Source of the DNA: Oscillospiraceae bacterium
GTDB taxonomy: Bacteria; Bacillota; Clostridia; Oscillospirales; Oscillospiraceae
Direction: 5' to 3'
DNA length: 64,000 nucleotides
NCBI GenBank assembly: GCA_015068245.1
Contig: SVKU01000006.1
Coordinates: 38,818 to 102,817, forward strand
In this document: in pieces, positions 17,594 to 26,703 of the stretch
How the letters are laid out: the number at the start of each line of letters is the position of its first letter
Numbering within the stretch: the stretch's first letter is position 1
Made by a program: the position numbers and the translations under genes
Notes under the pieces: generated by a model
Seen by the model: the letters and a program-made list of their open reading frames with translations, nothing else
The model's database searches: none
What the model was told of the DNA's origin: nothing

Positions 17594-19321
17594 ATGGATA
17601 TGGAAAAGAAAATGCCTCCTATGGGCGGTGGAAAAGGCAAAGGCGGACCTCCCATGATGATGTCCGGCAAGAGCGTGGGTACCGGCAACGCCTCTTACGC
17701 TGAATGGCTGGGCACTGCTCCCGAGTTTGACCATATCGACGTGGAACTGGAAGCCGACGTTGTGGTCTGCGGCGGTGGTCTGTCAGGCACAGCAGCAACC
17801 CGCGCTGCCGTTGAAGAAGGCGCATCCGTCATCATGTTTGAAAAAACAGAGAAGCTCCAGTACCGTTTCGGCGACTTTGGCTCCGTAGGTTCCAAGCTGG
17901 CCGACAACTGGGGACGCGGCGGTGAGGACCTGAAGCTGGAGATCCAGAAACACTTCATGAAAGAAACCTCCTACTGGGCACGTCAGCGTATTCTGAAATA
18001 CTGGCTGGACAACAGCGGTGCTGCTCTGGACTGGTACATTTCCGCCAAGCCCGACCTGTATGTCCTGCCCAAAACCACCGACCCCATTCCCGAAGGCGTG
18101 GAAGCATGGGTACAGCCTGCCCGTTATCCCGGCCCCAAGGAAGATTACGACCCCGATAAGGATAACTATCCTTCCTACCAGATAACAGTCCAGTTCCGTC
18201 CCACCCACGGCCCTGTTCTGGAAGCCAACTTCAAAAAAGCCTGCGACGAAGGCGATGTTCAGGCATTTTTCAAGACTCCCGTTAAAAAGCTGCTGAGAAA
18301 TGAAGAAGGCCGTGTCTACGGCGTAATCGCTCAGGATTATGACGGTAAGGTCTATAAGGCAATCGCAAAGAAAGGCGTTGTTCTGGCAACCGGCGACTAT
18401 TCCGGCAACCTGGATATGCTGTATTATTACTGCCCATGGACCCGGAAGAACCCCTCCATGTACCCCGGCATCGACCCCGAAGGCTATGTTGCCGACACCG
18501 GTGACGGACATCGTATGGGTATGTGGATCGGCGCCCAGATGGAACGTGGCCCTCACGCACCCAACGTACATAACATGGGCGGCCCTCTTGGTGTTGCACC
18601 CTATCTGCTTATCGATGCTCTGGGCGAACGCTTCATGAACGAGGACGTTTCCGGTCAGCAGATCGAAAACCAGATCACCGTCCTGCCCGACAACTTCTGC
18701 TGGCAGATATTTGACGCCGCATGGCCTGAGCAGATAAATGAGATGCCTCCCAGCCACGGTGTTGTCTGCATGGTTATTGAAGACGAAGACGTGGCCGCAG
18801 GCAAGGTCAACCCCACTCTTGCCGGTAACGACGGCTATGTGGTCCGCGGCAACGTGGATAAGGCTGCCGCAGGCGGAGACGTATCCTCCGGCGGAGCAGG
18901 CGGCGCATCTACCATCAAGGCCGATACCCTTGAAGAGCTGGTTGAGAAGATGGGCTATACAGGCGAAGCTGCCAAAAAGGCACTGGACTCCATCAACCGT
19001 TATTCCGAGCTTGCCAGAAAGGGCGTTGACGAAGATTTCGGCAAGGTGCCCAACAGAATGTTCCCTCTGGAAAAAGCTCCTTTCTATGCTTCCAAGCTGA
19101 CTCCTGCACCGCTGCTGGTTTCCATGAGCGGTCTGGAAAGCGACAAGGACGCCCACTGCCTCGACCAGAGAGGCTATCCCATCCCCGGACTTTACGTTTG
19201 CGGCAACGTCCAGGGCGGACGCTTCTCAATTGAATATCCCATCACAGTCCCCGGCATGAGCCACTCCATGGCCCTGACCTACGGACGCTGCGCCGGCATG
19301 AACGCTGCCAAGGGAATATAA
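17594..19321 (+). CDS. FAD-dependent fumarate-reductase-like flavoprotein
   Basis: 575 residues. ATG lies 8 nt after AAGGAG. The first 30 residues are Met/Gly/Pro/Lys-rich (MPPMGGGKGKGGPPMMM) with no signal peptide or twin-arginine motif. Residues 55-75 are the FAD dinucleotide fold (VVVCGGGLSGTAA), followed by a cap domain and a second FAD contact (VLATGDYSGN). The C-terminal IPGLYVCGNVQGG closes the FAD site. No FMN-binding domain is fused. It is a homologue of the protein cut by the left edge. Predicted cytoplasmic reductase of an unknown enoate-like substrate. A Gly/Ala/Ser-rich loop near residues 418-435 matches the position of a Met/Gly/Pro loop in the paralogue. Confidence 0.88.
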   Translation: MDMEKKMPPMGGGKGKGGPPMMMSGKSVGTGNASYAEWLGTAPEFDHIDVELEADVVVCGGGLSGTAATRAAVEEGASVIMFEKTEKLQYRFGDFGSVGSKLADNWGRGGEDLKLEIQKHFMKETSYWARQRILKYWLDNSGAALDWYISAKPDLYVLPKTTDPIPEGVEAWVQPARYPGPKEDYDPDKDNYPSYQITVQFRPTHGPVLEANFKKACDEGDVQAFFKTPVKKLLRNEEGRVYGVIAQDYDGKVYKAIAKKGVVLATGDYSGNLDMLYYYCPWTRKNPSMYPGIDPEGYVADTGDGHRMGMWIGAQMERGPHAPNVHNMGGPLGVAPYLLIDALGERFMNEDVSGQQIENQITVLPDNFCWQIFDAAWPEQINEMPPSHGVVCMVIEDEDVAAGKVNPTLAGNDGYVVRGNVDKAAAGGDVSSGGAGGASTIKADTLEELVEKMGYTGEAAKKALDSINRYSELARKGVDEDFGKVPNRMFPLEKAPFYASKLTPAPLLVSMSGLESDKDAHCLDQRGYPIPGLYVCGNVQGGRFSIEYPITVPGMSHSMALTYGRCAGMNAAKGI

Positions 19322-19326
19322 CAAAA

Positions 19327-19353
19327 AGAGCTGCCTTCGGGCAGCTCTTTTTT
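19327..19353 (+). terminator. Intrinsic terminator after the flavoprotein
   Basis: AGAGCTGCC-ttcg-GGCAGCTCT followed by TTTTT. Confidence 0.93.
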
Positions 19354-19886
19354 AGGGGTTAGGATTTAGGGGTTAGGGGTTGGGGATGTTCTGCAAGGGG
19401 CACCCTCTCTTGTTGCGCATCGTACCCTTGGCTCCCCTTGTCAGGGGAGCTGTCAAAAACTCTGTTTTTGACTGAGGGGTAGTAAATCTAATATGTTATG
19501 AACAACAATCCATGTTACCCAGTTTTGTCATGCCTTCGGCGAGGTACTTTCGCATGTGATGAAAGTTAAGTTTGGCAAAGCCAAACTTCCCAAGAACACA
19601 AAGAGGGAGAGGGGATTTTGATTTCCCCTCTCCCTCTTTGAAACACCCTTACCCATAAAACGGATACTCCCTCATGGGACGCCACAGATTTACGTTATGT
19701 ATTGTAGGGAACGGTCTTGACCGTTCCGATGTTTACGCAAAATGTGACCGCTATCTCATATGGAACAGGTACTCAAAGTGTGTATCAACCGATAATACAA
19801 CTTATAATCTCAAAACGGGTGATTGCCTTTTGTCGTTGTTTTGGTAAACTGAAAGTGCAGCTGCAATCAATAAAGGAGATAGTATA
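19354..19886. repeat. Repeat-rich intergenic island, left half
   Basis: No gene seen. It contains tandem TTAGGGG-type octamers (19353-19385), hairpins AAGTTTGGC-aaa-GCCAAACTT (19568-19588) and a 17-bp perfect pair CAAAGAGGGAGAGGGGA (19599-19615) with its complement (19624-19640). It also has GCTCCCCTtgtcAGGGGAGC (19430-19451) and GGAACGGTC-tt-GACCGTTCC (19708-19727). The last, with the preceding ACGGATACTCCC block, recurs in inverted orientation at 20885-20955. Confidence 0.75.
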
Positions 19887-20834
19887 ATGACGATTGGTGA
19901 AAAAATACGCACATTACGAACATCAAGTCATATCACGCAAAACGAATTGGCGTCCCAATTAGGAGTGTCTGCTCAAGCAGTAAGTAAATGGGAACAGGAT
20001 ATGACTGCACCTGACATTTCTCTTTTGGCTGATATAGCGGAGTTTTTTTCGATTACTACAGATGAGCTGTTGAGTGCAGGCAAATATAGGACACCTTCAG
20101 GATACAGAAACTATCGAGCACGGCTGTTAGCCGTATATGAGGAAGGTGGAACTGAAGAGGACTTTCAGAAAGCAAAGAAAGCATATGAAGATGTTATTAT
20201 CAGCGGCGATGCCAATGTAGAGGACTATTTGATGTATGGCTATTTGTATAATTGCCGTGTTCGCAGAGACATTGAAATGGCTATGCGTTACTATGAAAAG
20301 GCTCTTGTTGATGGCAAAGAAACCCGCGGACAGCGTTGGTTTCAAACACATCAACAAATCACTATGCTGCAATGCATGACGGGTAAAGGAGATGAAATCG
20401 TTGAAAGATGGAAAACGTGGTATGGTGAAGAACCCGAAAACTATCAAGCATGCTTGGCAGTAATTTGGGCGCTCTACTATTCAAAGAGGTCAGCAGAAGC
20501 TTTGACATATATAGAACAAGCAGAGAAACTTGCACCAAATGAATATGACGTTCTGTTGGCTATCGGAGATGTGCTGGGTGGAGAGAACGGCGTAGGCAAA
20601 TATTGTGAAGCAATTAAGTATTGGAAAAAGGCTTTTGAAATCAATGATGACCATGCAGATGCATTGTTTGCCATAGCGTATGCATATGAGAAACTGGGAG
20701 AATATGAGAAAGCAATTGACACCCATCGTTATATCTGCCAATGGCTTGACGAAAAGGGGTATGATATTGGCATTGAATCGAGCTTTTCCGAAGAGAAAAT
20801 CATTGAATTGAAAAACATGATTAAAACTAACTGA
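19887..20834 (+). CDS. XRE-family regulator with C-terminal TPR-like repeats
   Basis: 315 residues. Residues 1-60 are a Cro/CI helix-turn-helix (ITQNELASQLGVSAQAVSKWE). From about residue 75 to the end, helical tetratricopeptide-like units (DYLMYGYLYNCRVRRDIEMA, ADALFAIAYAYEKLGEYEKA) follow. Clostridial proteins of this type sense peptides or act as local regulators. The gene is much more AT-rich than its neighbours and is bracketed by inverted copies of dispersed repeats, suggesting recent acquisition. AAAGGAG precedes the ATG. The regulatory target is not apparent. Confidence 0.88.
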   Translation: MTIGEKIRTLRTSSHITQNELASQLGVSAQAVSKWEQDMTAPDISLLADIAEFFSITTDELLSAGKYRTPSGYRNYRARLLAVYEEGGTEEDFQKAKKAYEDVIISGDANVEDYLMYGYLYNCRVRRDIEMAMRYYEKALVDGKETRGQRWFQTHQQITMLQCMTGKGDEIVERWKTWYGEEPENYQACLAVIWALYYSKRSAEALTYIEQAEKLAPNEYDVLLAIGDVLGGENGVGKYCEAIKYWKKAFEINDDHADALFAIAYAYEKLGEYEKAIDTHRYICQWLDEKGYDIGIESSFSEEKIIELKNMIKTN

Positions 20835-21300
20835 CTCATAATCATATGTATAAGTCGTTGATTTGCACGTTGTGTATGAATGCCGGAACGGTCAAGACCG
20901 TTCCCTACAACGCACTGCGTAAGACGTGCTCCCTATGGGGGAGTATCCGTTTTAGGGATTGGGATTTTTAAAGGAGAACAGGTCAGCAAAGCTGACCTAT
21001 GGAATCGAAACCCATTTCCCTTAAATGCGTTCTTTTGATTACTTTTCTGTCGCGTGACAGAAAAGTAATGCGCCGCAGGCATGGCAACGTAACAGGATAT
21101 TGCCGGGCAAGCCTTACGGAAAGATCCTTCGCTGACGTTCAGGATGACAGTGGAAGTGCTATGCAAAAACATAGTGCGCGCGTAATGGGCGGTCACGGCA
21201 CGCCGTGACCCTACGATGTAATTGGCAAAGTGCGCAGCAAGATGGGGATCCTCACGCCTGCTGCGCAGCCTCAGGATGACATTAACCCCTAACCCCTAAT
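20835..21300. repeat. Repeat-rich intergenic island, right half
   Basis: No gene seen. It contains GGAACGGTC-aa-GACCGTTCC (20885-20904) and a GGGAGTATCCGTTTTAGGG block, both inverted relative to the left half. There is also a 14-bp hairpin ATTACTTTTCTGTC-gcgt-complement (21038-21069), GGTCACGGC-ac-GCCGTGACC (21191-21210, shared with 15862), two half copies of the CTTCGCTG..TCAGGATGACA repeat, and TTAACCCCTAACCCC near 21281. Confidence 0.75.
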
Positions 21301-21333
21301 AAAAAATCCGGCTCTTTTGAGCCGGATTTTTAT
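21301..21333 (-). terminator. Intrinsic terminator of nifJ
   Basis: Minus strand: AAATCCGGCTC and GAGCCGGATTT arms with a short A/T loop, followed by a T-run; sits just after the nifJ stop. Confidence 0.9.
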
Positions 21334-21336
21334 TTC

Positions 21337-24300
21337 TTACTCTGCCATTTTGCGGAGCTTTTCGTATTTTGCTTTGGCTGCCTCTTTGCCGATGGCAAAC
21401 AGCTCTTTTGCATTTTCGGGGAAGGTCAGCTCAAGGGCGGCGTAACGGGTCTCGCCTTTGAGGAAGTCCTCGTAATCCATGGTGGGTTCCTTGCTGTCGA
21501 GGGTGAAAGGCTTCTCGTTTTCGGGGTTGTAGCGATACAGGAACCAGTATCCGCTGTCAACGGCACGCTTCATTTCGTCCTGAGCGTTGGCCATGCCCTT
21601 CTTGATGCCGTGGGCAGAGCAGGGGCAGTAAGCCACGATAACGGAGGGACCGTTATAAGCTTCGGCTTCCTTGATGGCCTTTACCAGCTGGGCGTTGTCT
21701 GCGCCCATGGCTACCTGAGCAACGTAGACGTTGCCGTAGCTCATGAAGATGGCTCCCAAGTCTTTCTTAACGCTCTTTTTGCCGGAGGACTGGAACTGAG
21801 CAACTGCGCCAACGGGAGTGGCCTTTGAGGACTGACCGCCGGTGTTGGAATAGACCTCGGTGTCGATAACGAATACGTTGATGTTTTCGCCGGTGGAGAT
21901 AACATGGTCAAGACCGCCGAAACCGATGTCATATGCCCAACCGTCGCCGCCGTACATCCAGAAAGTTTTTTTGCTCAGGTGGTCACGGTTGGCAAGGATC
22001 TCGGAAGCAACATCTTTGGCTTCGCCGTCGAGAGAAGCGGCTTCCAATACTGCGCACAGGGCTTCGCCTGCGGAAACGGAAGCGTCAAAATCGTCAAATC
22101 CGTCCAGCCATGCGCCGCAGGCAGCTGCGATATCACCGCCGCAGAGAGCTGCCAGCTTTTCGGCACGGAGCTTCTGAGCGTCACGCTGTTTGTTGACGGA
22201 AAGCAGCATGCCAAGGCTGAATTCGGCGTTGTCTTCAAACAGGGAGTTGGAATATGCGGGGCCCTTGCCCTTTTTGTTGGTGGTATAGGGGATGCCGGGC
22301 ATGGCAGCACCCCAGGCCTGGCTGCAGCCGGTGGCGTTGGCCCAGTAAACACGGTCGCCGAACAGCTGGGTCATCAGTTTGGCATAGGGAGTTTCACCGC
22401 AGCCGGCACAGGCGGCGGAGAACTCGCAAAGGGGCTGGCGGAACTGGCTGCCCTTGACGGTCCAGGGGTCGAACAGGTCGCCCTTATCGCTGAGGTTCAG
22501 ACCGTATTCCCAATGATCCTCGTGGCCAAGCTCTTCGTTCAGAGGAACCATGGTCAGAGCCCCTGCGGGACATACGCTGGCGCAGCTGCCGCAGCCGGTA
22601 CAGTCGGCAGCGGAAACCTGCATGGTGTATTTCAGACCTGCAGCCTGCTTGCCCTTGGCGTCCACGGTGACAAAGCCATCGGGAGCGGCAGCGGCTTCGT
22701 CTTCGTTAAGAAGATAAGGACGGATAACGGCATGGGGACAGACGTAGGAGCACTTGTTGCACTGGATACACTTGGTGCTGTCCCATCTGGGAACCTTAAC
22801 TGCCAGAGAACGCTTTTCGTAGGCGGTAAGGCCAAGGGAAATGGAACCGTCCACCTGGTCAAGGAAAGCGGAAACGGGCAGATCGTCACCTTTCTGATTG
22901 TTGATAGGGTCGCAGATCTCTCTTACGAAAGCGGGACGGCTCATGTCTACAACGGTGTCGTCCTCAAGGTCTGCCCATGCGGCGGGAACGTCTATTTTTA
23001 CAATACCGGTAAGACCGGCGTCGATAGCGGCATAGTTTTTATTGACCACGTCGTCGCCTTTTGTGAAGTAGGAGTTGTAAGCCTCTTCCTTCATGAACTT
23101 TACAGCGTCGTCGATGGGGATAATGTTTGCCAGCTTGAAGAATGCACTCTGCAGCTCCATGTTGGTGTGGGTGCCGAGACCCAGCTGCTGGGAGATGGCA
23201 GTGGCATCGATTATGTAGAAGTTTGCATTTTTTCGGGCAAGGTCACGCTTGACGAAGTTGGGAAGCTTGGTTTCCAACTCCTCGGGCTTCCAACTGCAGT
23301 TCAGCAGGAAAGTGCCGCCCTCTTTCAGTTCGGAAACAATATCGTACTTGGTGATGTATGTCTGGTTATGACAGGCGATGAAGTCGCCCTGCTTGACGTA
23401 GTATGCGCTGCGGATAGGCTGGTCGCCAAAACGCAGATGGCTCTTGGTAACGCCCAGAGTTTTCTTGGCATCGTATTCAAAATAAGCCTGAACATACTTG
23501 TCGGTGTGCTCACTGATGATGGTGATGGAACTCTTGTTTGCGCCAACGGTGCCGTCACCGCCCAGACCCCAGAACTTGCAGCTGATGCAGTTTTCGCCGT
23601 CGGGATACAGAGCGCCTTCCAAAGGCAGGGAAAGGTGGGTAACGTCGTCGTTGATGCCGATGGTGAAGCTGTTGATGGGTTTTTCGGCGATAAGGTTGTC
23701 GTAAACAGCCTTGAGCTGAGCGGGGTCAGTGTCTTTGGAGGACAGACCGTAACGGCCGCCGATGATCATGGGAGAGCGTCCGCTGTCGTAGAAAGCGGAA
23801 CGAACGTCCTCGTAAAGGGGTTCGCCAACAGCACCGTGCTCTTTGCAGCGGTCAAGAACGGCGATGCGCTGAACTGTTTCGGGAAGTTCTTTCAGGAAAT
23901 GCTTTACGGAGAAAGGACGATACAGGTGTACCTGCAAATAGCCCACCTTGCGGCCCTGAGCCATCAGGTAGTCAACCATTTCCTGAGCGATACCGCTGAC
24001 GGAGCCCATACCGATAACAACATCGGTGGCATCGGGTGCGCCGTAATAGTTGAACAGCTTGTAGTCACGACCGGTGATGGCGTTTATCTTGTTCATGTAG
24101 TCTTCCACAACGCCGGGAAGATCGTCGTAATACTTGTTGGTGGCTTCACGGATCTGGAAATATACGTCGGGGTTCTGAACGGTGCTTCGCAGCACGGGAT
24201 GCTCGGGGTTGATGGCACGGTCACGGAAAGCACGCAGAGCGTCACGGTCAACCAGAGCGGCAAGGTCTTCGTATTCCAGAGCTTCGATTTTGTTGATCTC

Positions 24301-24840
24301 GTGGGAGGTGCGGAAACCGTCGAAGAAGTGCATAAAGGGAGTTGCGCCCTTAATGGCGGACAGATGAGCAACGCCTGCCAGGTCCATACACTCCTGAACG
24401 CTGCCGGAGCAAAGCATTGCAAAACCGGTCTGACGGCAGTTCATAACGTCGCTGTGGTCACCAAAGATGGAAAAAGCGTGGGTGCCAACGGTTCTGGCGG
24501 CAACGTGGAGCACGCCGGGATGACGCTGACCGGAGATACGGTGCATGGTGGGTATCATCAGCATAAGACCCTGGGAAGCGGTGTAGGAGGTGGCAAGGCT
24601 GCCGGTTTCCAGTGCACCGTGAACGGCGCCAACTGCGCCGGCCTCGGACTGCATCTCCACCAGAGTTACAGGCTGACTAAAGATGTTTTTCTTGCCCTTG
24701 GCGGACCATTCATCGGTATATTCTGCCATGGGAGAGGAGGGGGTGATGGGGTATATGGCGGCTACCTCGGTAAAGGCATAAGCCACATATGCGGCGGCTT
24801 CGTTGCCGTCCATGGTTACGATACGTTTTTCTTTGCTCAT
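21337..24840 (-). CDS. nifJ: Pyruvate:ferredoxin (flavodoxin) oxidoreductase
   Basis: 1167 residues, the full length of the single-chain homodimeric enzyme. It oxidises pyruvate with CoA to acetyl-CoA and CO2 and reduces ferredoxin. In order: domain I beginning with EVAAIYPITPSSPMAEY, a transketolase-like C domain, two ferredoxin-type 4Fe-4S motifs (CIQCNKCSYVCP near 692 and CTGCGSCASVCP near 747), the proximal-cluster Cys in CAGCGETPY near 813, and the thiamine diphosphate motif GDGWAYDIG...SNTGGQ near 965-1000. It lies 31 bp after pncC, which itself follows rpoD, with AAGGAAGG before the ATG. Supplies low-potential electrons to anaerobic reductases. Confidence 0.98.
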   Translation of the reverse strand: MSKEKRIVTMDGNEAAAYVAYAFTEVAAIYPITPSSPMAEYTDEWSAKGKKNIFSQPVTLVEMQSEAGAVGAVHGALETGSLATSYTASQGLMLMIPTMHRISGQRHPGVLHVAARTVGTHAFSIFGDHSDVMNCRQTGFAMLCSGSVQECMDLAGVAHLSAIKGATPFMHFFDGFRTSHEINKIEALEYEDLAALVDRDALRAFRDRAINPEHPVLRSTVQNPDVYFQIREATNKYYDDLPGVVEDYMNKINAITGRDYKLFNYYGAPDATDVVIGMGSVSGIAQEMVDYLMAQGRKVGYLQVHLYRPFSVKHFLKELPETVQRIAVLDRCKEHGAVGEPLYEDVRSAFYDSGRSPMIIGGRYGLSSKDTDPAQLKAVYDNLIAEKPINSFTIGINDDVTHLSLPLEGALYPDGENCISCKFWGLGGDGTVGANKSSITIISEHTDKYVQAYFEYDAKKTLGVTKSHLRFGDQPIRSAYYVKQGDFIACHNQTYITKYDIVSELKEGGTFLLNCSWKPEELETKLPNFVKRDLARKNANFYIIDATAISQQLGLGTHTNMELQSAFFKLANIIPIDDAVKFMKEEAYNSYFTKGDDVVNKNYAAIDAGLTGIVKIDVPAAWADLEDDTVVDMSRPAFVREICDPINNQKGDDLPVSAFLDQVDGSISLGLTAYEKRSLAVKVPRWDSTKCIQCNKCSYVCPHAVIRPYLLNEDEAAAAPDGFVTVDAKGKQAAGLKYTMQVSAADCTGCGSCASVCPAGALTMVPLNEELGHEDHWEYGLNLSDKGDLFDPWTVKGSQFRQPLCEFSAACAGCGETPYAKLMTQLFGDRVYWANATGCSQAWGAAMPGIPYTTNKKGKGPAYSNSLFEDNAEFSLGMLLSVNKQRDAQKLRAEKLAALCGGDIAAACGAWLDGFDDFDASVSAGEALCAVLEAASLDGEAKDVASEILANRDHLSKKTFWMYGGDGWAYDIGFGGLDHVISTGENINVFVIDTEVYSNTGGQSSKATPVGAVAQFQSSGKKSVKKDLGAIFMSYGNVYVAQVAMGADNAQLVKAIKEAEAYNGPSVIVAYCPCSAHGIKKGMANAQDEMKRAVDSGYWFLYRYNPENEKPFTLDSKEPTMDYEDFLKGETRYAALELTFPENAKELFAIGKEAAKAKYEKLRKMAE

Positions 24841-24871
24841 GCGGGGTTCCTTCCTTTATATATCCGTAAAA

Positions 24872-25351
24872 TTATTTTTCCTGAGTTTTCAGCAGCTCGC
24901 ACATGCGATCGATGGCAAACTGCGAGGCTTTGTGCCTGAGTTCGTTTCTGGAAAGCTCCGGCCAAAAGACTCTGGCGGTTTCCACTGTTTTGTTGATACA
25001 AAAGCCAAAGCAGACGGTACCTCTTTCGGCAAAAGCGTCACCTCCGGAGGGGCCGGCATAGCCGGTCACTGAAACAGCGGCTTCGCATTTTGCGGCGGCA
25101 GCGGCACCGACAGCCATTTCGGCGGCAGTTTCACGGCTGACTACGCCAAAGTTTTCGATGGTTTCGGACTTCACGCCCAAAAGAGCTGTCTTTGCATTGT
25201 CGCTGTATGTGACATAGCTTTGCTCCATAACGGCAGACGCATCGGGAACATTGACGATGGCGGCGCTTATAAGTCCTGCGGTGCATGACTCGGCACAGCA
25301 TATATGGTATTTTCTTTCGGCCAGGAGTCTGACAAGGTCAAATTCGTTCAT
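24872..25351 (-). CDS. pncC: CinA C-terminal domain protein, nicotinamide-nucleotide amidase
   Basis: 159 residues from ATG 25351 (MNEFDLVRLL). The family motif CCAESCTAGLISAAI carries the catalytic Ser near residue 30, followed by SYVTYSDNAKTALLGV, VSRETAAEMA and VSVTGYAGPSGG. It deamidates nicotinamide mononucleotide to nicotinate mononucleotide in NAD salvage. Only the CinA C-terminal domain is present, without the N-terminal MoaB-like domain. No clear ribosome site precedes the start, and an intrinsic terminator lies between it and rpoD, so expression may come from read-through. Confidence 0.92.
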   Translation of the reverse strand: MNEFDLVRLLAERKYHICCAESCTAGLISAAIVNVPDASAVMEQSYVTYSDNAKTALLGVKSETIENFGVVSRETAAEMAVGAAAAAKCEAAVSVTGYAGPSGGDAFAERGTVCFGFCINKTVETARVFWPELSRNELRHKASQFAIDRMCELLKTQEK

Positions 25352-25368
25352 AGGCAATAAAGTGCAGA

Positions 25369-25394
25369 AAAAGGGTGACTTACGTCACCCTTTC
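25369..25394 (-). terminator. Intrinsic terminator of rpoD
   Basis: AAAGGGTGAC-gtaa-GTCACCCTTT on the minus strand followed by TTCT; stem 25370-25393. Confidence 0.8.
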
Positions 25395-25403
25395 AGCGGT
25401 CAA

Positions 25404-26549
25404 TTAACTGTAAAAGTCTCTTATTTTTTTCGCTCTGCTGGGGTGGCGGAGCTTTCTTATAGCTTTGTTTTCTATCTGACGGATACGTTCACGGGTAACA
25501 CCAAAAATCTGACCCACTTCTTCAAGAGTGCGGGTGCGGCCATCGTACAGGCCGAAACGCATACGCAGAACATCAGCTTCACGTTCGGTAAGGGTACCCA
25601 GTATCTCGTCGAGAGCCTCTGCCAGCATGGTGTTGGAAGTGGCGTCTGCAGGGCCGGGAGTGTTTTCGTCCTCAACGAAGGAGCCGATGGTGGTGTCTTC
25701 CTCGTCGCCAACGGGAGTGTCGAGGGACAGAGTATCGGCAGCGGTACGATTGGCGTCCATGACCTTTTCCAGAGGGATACCCAGATCTTCTGCGATCTCC
25801 TCGGCGGTGGGTTCACGACCCAGCTCCTGAACAAGCTTGCGGTTGCAGCGGGTAACCTTGTTGATGACTTCCACCATATGAACAGGCACACGGATAGTCC
25901 TTGCCTGGTCGGCGATGGCACGGGTTATGGCCTGACGGATCCACCATGTGGCATAGGTGGAGAACTTGTTGCCCTTTGTATAGTCAAACTTGTCTACAGC
26001 ACGGATAAGACCGGTGTTGCCTTCCTGAATAAGGTCCAGTATATGCAGACCGCGGCCGGAATATTTCTTGGCAATGGATACCACCAGTCTGAGGTTGGCT
26101 TCGGTCAGCTTGGCCTTTGCCTTTTCGTCGCCCTGGGCAACTTTCTCGGCAAGTTCCAGCTCTTCCTCGGCAGTCAGCAGTTTGATCTGACCGATCTCCT
26201 TGAGGTACATTCTGACAGGGTCGTCCAGATTGTATTCTGCAGCCAGTTCAACCGGGTCGACCAGTTCTTCCTCGGCAACGTCTTCAATGGGAGCTTCTTC
26301 GGTATCCAGGTCCAGGTCAAGCTCGGCGCTGATGATCTGAATACCAAGGGATTCAAAGGTCTCGTATACGTTTTCTATCTGTTCCACAGTCAGGTCAATG
26401 GTTTCCAAAAGACCGTTGAGTTCTGCTGCGGTCACGGAACCGTCTTTGCGGCCCTTGTCCATCAGGGCCTTCAGAGAGTCCATTTTTGCAGCTTTTTTGT
26501 CGGCAGTTTTTGCCGCTGTATTCTTTTTAGATTCTTTGGAGGTTGCCAT
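25404..26549 (-). CDS. rpoD: Primary sigma factor RpoD/SigA
   Basis: 381 residues from ATG 26549 (MATSKES), downstream of AAGGATG. A Lys-rich start and reduced region 1.1 precede region 1.2 ([15 protein letters not shown]), region 2 ([26 protein letters not shown] and [17 protein letters not shown] for -10 melting), region 3, and region 4.2 ([19 protein letters not shown]) for the -35. It recognises the TTGACA/TATAAT promoters seen throughout the window. dnaG, the usual upstream neighbour, is absent; the gene upstream is icd. Confidence 0.98.
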   Translation of the reverse strand: MATSKESKKNTAAKTADKKAAKMDSLKALMDKGRKDGSVTAAELNGLLETIDLTVEQIENVYETFESLGIQIISAELDLDLDTEEAPIEDVAEEELVDPVELAAEYNLDDPVRMYLKEIGQIKLLTAEEELELAEKVAQGDEKAKAKLTEANLRLVVSIAKKYSGRGLHILDLIQEGNTGLIRAVDKFDYTKGNKFSTYATWWIRQAITRAIADQARTIRVPVHMVEVINKVTRCNRKLVQELGREPTAEEIAEDLGIPLEKVMDANRTAADTLSLDTPVGDEEDTTIGSFVEDENTPGPADATSNTMLAEALDEILGTLTEREADVLRMRFGLYDGRTRTLEEVGQIFGVTRERIRQIENKAIRKLRHPSRAKKIRDFYS

Positions 26550-26620
26550 GATGCACATCCTTGTACACAAATTGTAAAGTGTCTGTCAAAAAATGTTACA
26601 ATTTTTTAGACGCATCTGTT

Positions 26621-26649
26621 ATTATATCAAATTCAAAAACGCAATACAA
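26621..26649 (-). promoter_or_regulatory. Promoter of rpoD
   Basis: Minus strand TTGTAT (26649-26644), 17 bp, TATAAT (26626-26621). A second possible -35 TTGACA lies nearer the gene (about 26585) with TACAAG 18 bp on. Confidence 0.6.
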
Positions 26650-26703
26650 TAGCTTTTTGTATTTTTGCCTGTAATTTCGGCTTTTAGCACAAAAACACTT
26701 GAC

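Noticed and set aside
17783..19156. 457-codon minus-strand frame opposite the flavoprotein
   Set aside because: Shadow frame without start signals; the plus-strand protein has an intact FAD fold.
21904..24939. 1011-codon open frame on the plus strand opposite nifJ
   Set aside because: Antisense shadow of a GC-rich, codon-biased gene; the nifJ frame has all cofactor motifs, while this frame has no recognisable domain or ribosome site.
25251..26609. 452-codon plus-strand frame opposite rpoD
   Set aside because: Shadow of the sigma factor gene; no family resemblance.
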